The notes under the pieces were generated by a model. The model did no database searches and was not told the DNA's origin. It worked only from the letters and a program-made list of their open reading frames with translations. This document shows positions 1-5,851 of a stretch of DNA of 18,540 bases, in pieces (the first letter of the stretch is position 1; every line of letters begins with the position of its first letter). Made by a program: the position numbers and the translations under genes. The stretch comes from Bermanella sp034112325 (GTDB lineage: Bacteria > Pseudomonadota > Gammaproteobacteria > Pseudomonadales > Oceanobacteraceae), in the NCBI GenBank assembly GCA_034112325.1, contig JAWUVO010000094.1, positions 1 to 18,540 on the forward strand. Reading direction: 5' to 3'.

Positions 1-86
1 ATAATGATCGCGCCACGCCCGTTACTGCGACGTGTCACCCGTTCCAGTTCTGCTGAGCTCAGTAAGTCTTTTATGTGGGTTGTCAT
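1..86 (-). CDS. 5' end of an unidentified gene, possibly fatty acid desaturase (partial)
   Basis: An open frame starts at an ATG (complement of 84-86) and runs leftward off the window with no stop. The visible N-terminus is MTTHIKDLLSSAELERVTRR followed by SNGRGAII. A purine-rich GGGGA lies about 6 bases before the ATG, a usable ribosome-binding site. The Arg-Ser-Asn/Asp-x-x-Gly pattern after an L/E-rich start reminds me of proteobacterial fatty acid desaturases (pfam00487), but 28 residues are too few to be sure and the histidine boxes would lie outside the window. It follows the PaaX-family gene on the same strand by about 30 bases, so the two are probably co-transcribed. That it is a real gene is fairly likely; the product name is a guess. 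Confidence 0.45.
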   Translation of the reverse strand, partial: MTTHIKDLLSSAELERVTRRSNGRGAII

Positions 87-117
87 GTTGTCATCCCCGC
101 AAGCTACCTTGCGTTAT

Positions 118-942
118 TTAATCGCCGAGCCAAATTTCGCGACCGATGCGATCATAGTCGCGCATCCGTTGCGTGAGTGACATACGTGGCTCAGTGTCTA
201 GCATCTCTGTGGGTAGCAAGGGGTCTGTTGCCAGCATCTCAATGCCTTGGCCGCCGAGTTGGAACGACGATTTCAGCGCGGCGGCGCGGGTAAGGTTAGG
301 CAATTCGGCGAGACTCAGGGTCAAGCGGCGAGACATAGCGTGGTAGCCTTTAATCAGCTGCTCTGGCGCGACTTGGTTAAGCCAGCGGTGGTGCCACCTT
401 GGCTTGAGTTTCGCGGCGCCGGCTAGCATCGCCTCATGTTCAAGTCCAAGGTGATGTAGCTGGTGTTCCAGCTCGTCTTGGCCTAGCGCGATGTTATCGG
501 GTCGGATCCAGCAGTCTTTAATGGCCTCACGAAATCCGTGGTTGGCGAGCGCCCACTCACTCTTCGCATTTTTTGTTGGCGCCGTATCGCGGCTGCGGTG
601 AACTAACAGCCAACGATGGTCCCAGGGCACAATTCTAGATTCACCAAGACGCCAACGTTCGATAAATGTGTTGAACGGATCAGCTGTCTTGCTCAGGCGA
701 TAAAAGCCCCGGCTGAAGTTTTCGATAGTTTGCTTAGTCACCAGTCGCGACAGGCCGACGCGCATCTGGTTGTTGCTAAATCCGAACATGGCGCCCGAGG
801 CCATGATGTTGGCAACGCTGGTGCCGCGATCCGCATAGGTGCGAAGCAGGTCGATAATGATATTGGCAGGCTTTACTGGGCGCTCTCCGGTGGTCTCTGA
901 GGCACCAGTTGGGTCTATATGTTTGTCGGTCATAGGTACCAT
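118..942 (-). CDS. PaaX-family transcriptional repressor
   Basis: The protein matches the PaaX family (GntR-like repressors known from phenylacetyl-CoA control). An N-terminal winged-helix region runs over roughly the first 80 residues (IIIDLLRTYADRG, then NNQMRVGLSRLVTKQ). The central domain opens with the family-typical segment PWDHRWLLVH, and a C-terminal helical region ends in RMRDYDRIGREIWLGD. The frame is open back to a TTG at 1020, but that triplet lies inside the predicted -35 box, so I place the start at ATG 942; ATG 933 is equally possible and neither has a clear Shine-Dalgarno. No phenylacetate genes are visible, and the adjacent downstream gene may be the regulated partner. Base composition is markedly richer in G+C than the rest of the window. 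Family assignment is firm; the ligand is unknown. Confidence 0.8.
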   Translation of the reverse strand: MVPMTDKHIDPTGASETTGERPVKPANIIIDLLRTYADRGTSVANIMASGAMFGFSNNQMRVGLSRLVTKQTIENFSRGFYRLSKTADPFNTFIERWRLGESRIVPWDHRWLLVHRSRDTAPTKNAKSEWALANHGFREAIKDCWIRPDNIALGQDELEHQLHHLGLEHEAMLAGAAKLKPRWHHRWLNQVAPEQLIKGYHAMSRRLTLSLAELPNLTRAAALKSSFQLGGQGIEMLATDPLLPTEMLDTEPRMSLTQRMRDYDRIGREIWLGD

Positions 943-991
943 GTTGGCAAGTCGGTGCGCATTGAATTGTGTTCTGTGCTGATCGGGCAAA

Positions 992-1035
992 ATTATTACA
1001 GTAAATGCGTGATATTGCAATATTCAGTAATATTG
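992..1035 (-). promoter_or_regulatory. Leftward promoter with overlapping palindromes (candidate paaX-type operator)
   Basis: Read on the minus strand, TTGCAA (1020-1015) and AATAAT (997-992) are spaced 17 bases apart and form a plausible sigma-70 promoter. The -35 box is the centre of the perfect palindrome ATATTGCAATAT (1012-1023), which shares its right half with a second inverted repeat, CAATATT-CAGT-AATATTG (1018-1035). A repressor bound here would cover the -35 box, consistent with autoregulation by the PaaX-family protein, although that link is inference. Confidence 0.4.
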
Positions 1036-1135
1036 GTTTGGTCGCCTATTTGCTGGCTCTCGTGGCACATTGAGTATTTGCCGAGGCCGTCGGTGAGAAA
1101 AGTTTAAGAGAATGCGCAGGAATATGAGATGCACG

Positions 1136-1164
1136 TTGACGAGGCGGGGTCACATCATGATAAT
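1136..1164 (+). promoter_or_regulatory. Promoter of tRNA-Arg
   Basis: TTGACG (1136-1141) and GATAAT (1159-1164) are separated by 17 bases, a near-consensus sigma-70 promoter. Transcription would start near 1171, only about five bases before the mature tRNA. A GC-rich stretch (ACGGCT, 1165-1170) follows the -10 box. Confidence 0.65.
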
Positions 1165-1175
1165 ACGGCTTCTTT

Positions 1176-1252
1176 GCGCTGGTAGCTCAGCTGGATAGAG
1201 TACCTGGCTACGAACCAGGGGGTCGGTGGTTCGAATCCACCCGGGCGCACCA
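1176..1252 (+). tRNA. tRNA-Arg (anticodon ACG), CCA encoded
   Basis: This 77-base cloverleaf ends in an encoded CCA. The D stem is GCTC/GAGT, the anticodon stem CCTGG/CCAGG with loop CTACGAA (anticodon ACG at 1210-1212), the variable loop GGGTC, and the T arm GGTGG-TTCGAAT-CCACC. It closely follows E. coli tRNA-Arg(ACG), where A34 becomes inosine and the tRNA reads CGU, CGC and CGA. The acceptor stem is imperfect: the 5' strand GCGCTGG faces CGGGCGC, giving a T-G wobble at pair 5-68 and a G-G mismatch at 6-67. Confidence 0.93.
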
Positions 1253-1258
1253 TTACAA

Positions 1259-1293
1259 AGAAAAAAGCTTATCTTAACGATAGGCTTTTTTTT
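1259..1293 (+). terminator. Rho-independent terminator after tRNA-Arg
   Basis: An A-rich arm AAAAAAGCTTATC pairs, with one wobble, with GATAGGCTTTTTT around the loop TTAAC. The T run follows directly. Confidence 0.85.
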
Positions 1294-1613
1294 CGGCTAA
1301 AATTTGTCCTTGCTGGCTTCGCAGTAAATTAAGCCCCAATAAATAGTAATTATGCGCCTATTAAGTAAACAGTGTTGTTGTCTTGGCCATTATTTATCAA
1401 CTAATAATGAATTAATTGCGATTAGTACTCGACAAGGTGGGTGCTAAAGGTATATATTTAGCACCGCTAGAAAGAAAGCCTAAGATTTAAAAACTTTATT
1501 TTCGTTGATCTCATTGTATTTCTCGTCCTGAAGTTGCTAAAGTTCAAGTCTATACTTTTAAGCAATTCAAGCCCTTCACGGGGTGTTAATTAGTTAAATT
1601 CGGGATATATAAA
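1294..1613 (+). promoter_or_regulatory. Intergenic leader of the cold-shock gene with a 9-bp hairpin
   Basis: This 320-base AT-rich stretch has no convincing coding frame. It probably holds the promoter and a long structured 5' leader of the csp gene, as in cspA-type genes. A perfect 9-base inverted repeat, GGTGCTAAA (1440-1448) and TTTAGCACC (1457-1465), encloses the loop GGTATATA. A weak promoter candidate is TTGTCT (1378-1383) with TAATAA (1402-1407), spacing 18. A GGGA at 1602-1605 precedes the csp start by about 8 bases and is the likely ribosome-binding site. Confidence 0.45.
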
Positions 1614-1823
1614 ATGTCTAATAAAGTTCAAGGTACAGTTAAGTGGTTCAACGAAGCTAAAGGTTTTGGTTTCATCGAGCAAGAGTCTGGCCCTGACGTT
1701 TTCGCACATTTCAGCGCTATCACTAGCTCTGGCTTTAAAACTTTGGCTGAAGGCCAACGTGTTGAGTTTACAGTTACAAGTGGTCAAAAAGGCCCTCAAG
1801 CTGAAAACATCACTGCTATCTAA
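1614..1823 (+). CDS. CspA-family cold-shock / nucleic-acid-binding protein
   Basis: A complete 69-residue single cold-shock domain, the usual size for the family. It carries RNP1 KGFGFI (residues 16-21) and RNP2 VFAHF (29-33), plus the aromatic GTVKWFNEAKGFGF face that stacks on single-stranded RNA or DNA. Such proteins melt RNA secondary structure and act as transcription antiterminators or translation helpers in the cytoplasm. The gene is monocistronic: it has a long leader with a hairpin upstream and its own terminator immediately downstream. The long leader suggests post-transcriptional control, as for cspA, but which csp paralogue this is, and whether it is cold-inducible, cannot be told from sequence. 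Confidence 0.95.
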   Translation: MSNKVQGTVKWFNEAKGFGFIEQESGPDVFAHFSAITSSGFKTLAEGQRVEFTVTSGQKGPQAENITAI

Positions 1824-1841
1824 TTTTTAGATAACAGACAG

Positions 1842-1874
1842 AAAAGGCAAGCCTAACGGTTTGTCTTTTTTTTT
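1842..1874 (+). terminator. Rho-independent terminator of csp
   Basis: AAAAGGCAAGCC pairs with GGTTTGTCTTTT using two G-U wobbles around the loop TAAC, followed by a run of T residues. Confidence 0.8.
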
Positions 1875-1988
1875 GTCTGAAGAAAAGTTAATGATAATAA
1901 CTGTTCACATATTAGTCAGTCTCCTCGACATTTGTCTCAGTTTTCTCTATGATGCCCCCCATTAAATAGACCTTATTTGCCATGACAT

Positions 1989-2015
1989 GCTTTTGACCAT
2001 CAAAAGCCGCTTTTG
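1989..2015 (+). promoter_or_regulatory. Alternating hairpin segments in the ybiT leader
   Basis: Three 7-base segments alternate: GCTTTTG (1989-1995), CAAAAGC (2001-2007) and GCTTTTG (2009-2015). The middle one can pair perfectly with either neighbour, so two mutually exclusive hairpins are possible. The second pairing ends 16 bases before the AGGAAG ribosome-binding site of ybiT (2032-2037). A regulatory switch is inference. Confidence 0.35.
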
Positions 2016-2044
2016 GGCAATGATTACCCCTAGGAAGTCCCCCT

Positions 2045-3640
2045 TTGATCAGCACTGCTAATATCACCATGCAATTTGGCTCTGAGCCATTATTTGAAAA
2101 CATTTCTGCTAAATTCAGTAACGGTAATCGCTACGGGTTAATTGGTGCTAATGGCTGTGGTAAATCTACATTCATGAAGATCTTAAGTGGCGAACTAGTG
2201 CCTACAGCCGGCAATGTTTCGGTTGCGCCTGGCTTGAGAGTGGGTACTTTGGCTCAGGACCAATTTGCTTACGAAGAATACAGTGTGGTTGATACTGTAA
2301 TTATGGGTGATGCAGAGCTATGGAAGGTTAAGCAAGAGCGTGATCGTATTTACGCATTGCCTGAAATGTCAGAAGAAGACGGCATGAAGGTAGCCGAGCT
2401 TGAAACCGAATTTGCTGAGATGAATGGCTACACCTGTGAAAGTCGTGCTGGCGAAGCATTGATTGAAGCCGGTATTCCAGAAGAGCTACACTTCGGCTTG
2501 ATGAGTCAGATTGCACCCGGTGCCAAGATTCGTGTATTGCTGGCACAGGCCATGTACTCAAACCCTGCTATTTTGTTATTAGACGAGCCTACCAACAACT
2601 TGGATATCCATACCATTAGTTGGTTAGAAGGCATACTGAATAACCGCAAGTGCACCATGATCATTATTTCGCACGATAGACACTTCTTAAACTCTGTTTG
2701 TACTCACATGGCCGATATCGATTATGGCGAGCTACGAATTTACCCAGGTAACTACGAAGACTTTATTGCGGCATCTACTTTGATCCGTGATCAACTGTTG
2801 GGCGATAACGCTAAAAAATCTCAAGAGATCGCTGAGCTACAAGATTTTGTTAACCGTTTTTCGGCTAACGCATCTAAAGCTAAGCTGGCAACCTCGCGCG
2901 CTAAAAAGATGGATAAAATTTCACTTGATGAAGTTAAAACCTCTAGCCGCATGACCCCAGCACTTGGATTTAAGCAAGATAAAAGATTACACCGTCAGGC
3001 GCTAGTTATTGAAGAATTAGGGCATGGCTACGATGGCGATTTCCTTTTTAAAGACGGTAACTTAATTTTAGAAGGCGGCGCTAAGCTTGCTGTTATTGGT
3101 GCCAATGGCGCGGGTAAAACCACTTTCTTAAAATGTTTAATGAAAGAGCTAGAAGCCAATGAAGGTGTTATTAAATGGTCTGAAAATGCGACCATTGGTT
3201 ATTGCCCACAAGACGCAACAAAAGACTTTGATAATGACCTAACAATCTTTGATTGGATCTCTCAGTGGCGTACCCCTAAGCATGATGACTTAATGGTGCG
3301 TGGCATGTTAGGGCGTTTGTTGTTCACAGCAGACGACTCTAATAAAAAAGCCCGTGTATGTTCGGGTGGTGAAAAAAATAGGTTGTTGTTTGGTAAATTA
3401 ATGATGATGGACATCAATGTTCTAATTATGGATGAGCCCACTAACCACATGGATCTTGAAGCCATAGATGCATTAAATAAAGCATTGTTAGAGTTTGATG
3501 GTACTTTGATATTTGTAAGCCACGATAGATCGTTTGTATCGTCACTGGCTACACGTGTAGTAGAAATTAAAGATAAAGAAGTAATTGATTTCCAAGGTAC
3601 TTATGACGAGTACCTAGCGAACCAAGGCTTAACTGGCTAG
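2045..3640 (+). CDS. ybiT: ABC-F family ATPase YbiT
   Basis: This 531-residue protein has two ABC domains in one chain, no membrane segments, and follows E. coli YbiT (530 residues) closely along its length. Domain 1 has Walker A GANGCGKS (34-41), Walker B with LLLDEPTNN (177-185) and switch His210. Its signature is degenerate (MSQIAPG, 153-159) as in other YbiT proteins. A charged linker (about 240-310) follows. Domain 2 has GANGAGKT (352-359), signature CSGGE (439-443), DEPTNH (463-468) and His493. ABC-F proteins bind the ribosomal E site and relieve translational stalls. The start is TTG, chosen because it gives the conserved N-terminus (ISTANITMQFGSEPLF) and has AGGAAG 7 bases upstream; no in-frame ATG precedes it. 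The rare start codon and the foldable leader suggest kept-low or regulated translation. Confidence 0.95.
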   Translation: MISTANITMQFGSEPLFENISAKFSNGNRYGLIGANGCGKSTFMKILSGELVPTAGNVSVAPGLRVGTLAQDQFAYEEYSVVDTVIMGDAELWKVKQERDRIYALPEMSEEDGMKVAELETEFAEMNGYTCESRAGEALIEAGIPEELHFGLMSQIAPGAKIRVLLAQAMYSNPAILLLDEPTNNLDIHTISWLEGILNNRKCTMIIISHDRHFLNSVCTHMADIDYGELRIYPGNYEDFIAASTLIRDQLLGDNAKKSQEIAELQDFVNRFSANASKAKLATSRAKKMDKISLDEVKTSSRMTPALGFKQDKRLHRQALVIEELGHGYDGDFLFKDGNLILEGGAKLAVIGANGAGKTTFLKCLMKELEANEGVIKWSENATIGYCPQDATKDFDNDLTIFDWISQWRTPKHDDLMVRGMLGRLLFTADDSNKKARVCSGGEKNRLLFGKLMMMDINVLIMDEPTNHMDLEAIDALNKALLEFDGTLIFVSHDRSFVSSLATRVVEIKDKEVIDFQGTYDEYLANQGLTG

Positions 3641-3659
3641 CACTCCTCGCGGAGCCTGG

Positions 3660-3682
3660 TTGGAGCCTGCTCGCAGGCGAAC
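3660..3682 (+). repeat. REP-like palindromic repeat, copy 1
   Basis: The 23-base element contains a hairpin of GCCTGC / GCAGGC around TC. It recurs inverted, with one mismatch in the loop, at 3815-3837. It begins 20 bases after the ybiT stop codon. Elements of the form GGAGCCTGC-GCAGGC-GAAC resemble intergenic REP sequences of gammaproteobacteria; that class assignment is from general knowledge. Confidence 0.6.
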
Positions 3683-3716
3683 GGTTTAAGGTTTTAAGGT
3701 TTTAAGGTTTTAAGGG
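3683..3716 (+). repeat. Short tandem repeat GGTTTTAA
   Basis: One 7-base unit GGTTTAA is followed by three exact 8-base units GGTTTTAA and a final GGG. It lies between REP copy 1 and the ybiT terminator. Confidence 0.8.
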
Positions 3717-3745
3717 TTTCTCATTAACGTGAGAAGCCCTTTTTT
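3712..3745 (+). terminator. Rho-independent terminator of ybiT
   Basis: AAGGGTTTCTCA pairs with TGAGAAGCCCTT around TTAACG with one wobble, followed by TTTTT. The terminator lies about 70 bases after the ybiT stop, separated from it by the REP-like element and the tandem repeat. Confidence 0.85.
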
Positions 3746-3779
3746 ATTGCAGGTATTTTTACTGCTTAGTTCGGCCTGG

Positions 3780-3820
3780 TTTAAGTTTGCTTTCTTTAAG
3801 TTCGCTTTCTTTAAGTTCGC
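3780..3820 (-). repeat. 15-base tandem repeat at the 3' end of cobQ
   Basis: Units TTTAAGTTTGCTTTC (3780-3794) and TTTAAGTTCGCTTTC (3795-3809) are followed by a partial third unit TTTAAGTTCGC (3810-3820) that merges into REP copy 2. The stop codon of cobQ (complement of 3811-3813) is supplied by the third unit. Confidence 0.75.
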
Positions 3821-5292
3821 CTGCAAGCAGGCTCCAACAGCGCTTGTAGCGATTCAAACGGGATCGCCTTTTCTACTACGCTTGCTAACCGTTCAATCTC
3901 TGCTTGCTGATGCGCTAAATAATCAAACGATTCAATTTCACTCAAACCAGCCCAGTTTAATATATATTCTAATATTTTTGTTTGATCAAAAATTCCATGT
4001 ATATAGCTGCCTAATATTCGATTATCGACACTAACAATACCGTCTTTGTGGCTACCAAGGTCAAACAAGCAGTTTTCAAATGCTGGACCATTACTTTCTC
4101 CCGCATGTATCTCATAACCCCTAATACTTATACTAGGCTGTTTAACCACATGGCCAGCAACATTTTTTAATTGTTTGATTGCTTGCAGAGTTGTTTCAAA
4201 ATTTAAGTATGCAAATGTATTGCTGCTGCCAACATGGCCTTCTATGCCATCAGGGTCATGAATTGTATTCCCTAACATTTGAAAACCACCACAAATTCCC
4301 ATGACTTTTCCACCATAGCGTAAGTGTTTTTCTATAATATCTTTCCAACCACTGGATACTAGCCATTGATAATCTTGGCGAACATTTTTTGTGCCGGGTA
4401 ATATTATTAAATCACAACCCTTAAACAGTCTTGCATCTTTTATAAATTCTAAATTGGCATTAGGATGTAAAGCCAAGGCATCAAAATCTGTATGATTACT
4501 TATTCTAGGCAATACTGGAATGACAATATTTAAAACATTGTCTCCAGTATTTTGTTGTTTAATATGTATGGCATCTTCGGCTTCTACGTGTAGGTTTTCA
4601 ATAAAAGGAATGACCCCTAAAACAGGCTTGCCCGTTTTTTGTTCTAACCAGTCTAAGCCTGATTCAAGTAATTTAATGTCGCCTCGAAAGCGATTGATCA
4701 CAAAGCCCTTTACGCGGTTTTTCTCACTTTCACTCAAGCAATCTAGTGTGCCGGTTAAATGCGCAAATACACCACCTCGATCTATATCAGCAACAATAAT
4801 CACTGGGCAGTCTGCAGCTTCGGCAAAACCCATGTTGGCAATATCGCGGTCTCGTAAGTTTATTTCGGCAGGACTGCCGGCTCCTTCAACAATAACGTAA
4901 TCAAATTTATTTACTAATCGAGAATGTGAATCTAATACAGCCTGTAATAACTTAGGTTTATGGTTGTGATAATACTTAGCGTCCATATTGGCAACCACTT
5001 TGCCGTTCACAATGACTTGCGCGCCGGTATCACTATTGGGTTTTAGTAGTACCGGATTCATATCGGTAGTGGGCTCAATACCAGCGGCCATAGCCTGCAC
5101 AGCTTGGGCACGTCCGATCTCTCCGCCATCTTGTGTTACAGCACTGTTTAAGGCCATATTTTGAGGCTTAAAAGGAGCGACGTTATAGCCATGATTTTTA
5201 AATATACGACATATAGCCGCCACCAAGATGCTTTTACCCGCATCTGATGTTGTCCCTTGAACCATTAGTGTTTGAAAAGAAGTAAATGACAC
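3811..5292 (-). CDS. cobQ: Cobyric acid synthase CobQ
   Basis: A 493-residue enzyme that amidates four side-chain carboxylates of adenosylcobyrinic acid a,c-diamide with glutamine and ATP, in cobalamin synthesis. The N-terminal synthetase domain has P-loop GTTSDAGKS (13-21), FKPQNMALNS (41-50), VEGAGSPAEINL (135-146) and ADIDRGGVFAHL (168-179). The C-terminal class I glutamine amidotransferase domain has nucleophile Cys334 in MGICGGFQMLG and the catalytic-site HG at 432-433 (SYIHGIF). The start is GTG, with AAGG about 10 bases upstream. No other cob gene and no cobalamin riboswitch is visible, so it stands alone here. The last eight residues are encoded by a REP-like repeat and are probably not part of the ancestral protein. 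Length is normal for the family. Confidence 0.95.
   Translation of the reverse strand: MSFTSFQTLMVQGTTSDAGKSILVAAICRIFKNHGYNVAPFKPQNMALNSAVTQDGGEIGRAQAVQAMAAGIEPTTDMNPVLLKPNSDTGAQVIVNGKVVANMDAKYYHNHKPKLLQAVLDSHSRLVNKFDYVIVEGAGSPAEINLRDRDIANMGFAEAADCPVIIVADIDRGGVFAHLTGTLDCLSESEKNRVKGFVINRFRGDIKLLESGLDWLEQKTGKPVLGVIPFIENLHVEAEDAIHIKQQNTGDNVLNIVIPVLPRISNHTDFDALALHPNANLEFIKDARLFKGCDLIILPGTKNVRQDYQWLVSSGWKDIIEKHLRYGGKVMGICGGFQMLGNTIHDPDGIEGHVGSSNTFAYLNFETTLQAIKQLKNVAGHVVKQPSISIRGYEIHAGESNGPAFENCLFDLGSHKDGIVSVDNRILGSYIHGIFDQTKILEYILNWAGLSEIESFDYLAHQQAEIERLASVVEKAIPFESLQALLEPACRRT
3815..3837 (-). repeat. REP-like palindromic repeat, copy 2 (inverted)
   Basis: This is the reverse complement of 3660-3682 with a single loop difference. 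Two inverted REP units about 130 bases apart give a REPIN-like arrangement. Copy 2 lies inside the cobQ reading frame and encodes its final residues LEPACRRT. Confidence 0.6.
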
Positions 5293-5410
5293 AGGCTTAC
5301 CTTGTAATTAAAGCTGCGCTTATTCTAAAGGAAATTTATTTCGCTGTATTGATTATGCTACTCTAATACTTTGAATTGTAATGTAACGATCCACCACGAG
5401 GTCTATTGAT

Positions 5411-5833
5411 ATGCCCCCAGGTTTAACCGATAAAGATCGAGTAATTCTGTTTGATGGTGTCTGCAAACTTTGTAATGCTTGGGCAAGTTTCATAATTAAA
5501 GTAGATAAAAATCATTACTTTAAGTTATGCAGTATGCAGTCAAAAGAAGGTAGGGCGATACTGGAGTATTTTGATTTGCCAATTGATCGTTATGAAACGA
5601 TGCTCTACGTGCAAGCGGATAAATCTTTTGATAAAGCAGGGGCTTTTTTTAAAGTAATGGGTGGTCTTTCTTATCCTTGGAGAGTGTTTACAATACTGCG
5701 TATTGTCCCTTTATCAATTAGTAATTGGTGTTATGACCGAATTGCAATAAACCGTTATAAGTTATTTGGTAGGTACCACCAGTGTATTCTTCCAGCAGCC
5801 GATCATGATAATCGATATTTAGCTGAACGGTAA
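5411..5833 (+). CDS. DCC-family thiol-disulfide oxidoreductase-like protein (DUF393)
   Basis: This 140-residue cytoplasmic-looking protein begins with the DCC-family signature: FDGVCKLCN (14-22), an Asp followed by a CxxC pair (Cys18, Cys21). Further along are the family features of the SMQSKEGR segment, a YETMLYVQADKSFDKAGAFFKVMGGL stretch and the Y-R--FGRY end. Members resemble B. subtilis YuxK and are predicted thiol-disulfide oxidoreductases; substrates are unknown. GAGG sits about 10 bases before the ATG. The gene is divergent from cobQ and ends 18 bases from the stop of the oppositely oriented dusC, with no clear terminator between. Confidence 0.88.
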   Translation: MPPGLTDKDRVILFDGVCKLCNAWASFIIKVDKNHYFKLCSMQSKEGRAILEYFDLPIDRYETMLYVQADKSFDKAGAFFKVMGGLSYPWRVFTILRIVPLSISNWCYDRIAINRYKLFGRYHQCILPAADHDNRYLAER

Positions 5834-5851
5834 AATCAAGGGAGATTCAGG

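Noticed and set aside
616..900. 94-residue rightward frame opposite the PaaX-type gene
   Set aside because: Shadow frame in GC-rich coding sequence; the opposite strand encodes a clear family match.
919..1107. 62-residue rightward reading frame
   Set aside because: It overlaps the paaX-type start and promoter, has no ribosome-binding site and no recognisable protein features.
2497..2526. Inactivated first ABC domain in ybiT, because the LSGG signature is missing
   Set aside because: YbiT orthologues share this degenerate signature; it is a family trait, not damage.
3683..3820. Possible CRISPR array from the repeated units
   Set aside because: Units are 8 and 15 bases long with no spacers between them; no cas gene is visible.
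3729..4034. 101-residue rightward frame across the tandem repeats and the end of cobQ
   Set aside because: Its start region is repeat-derived (FKFAFFKFA) and the rest is antisense to cobQ.
5293..5410. Cobalamin riboswitch upstream of cobQ
   Set aside because: The gap is only ~118 bases and no B12-box-like sequence or extensive structure was seen.
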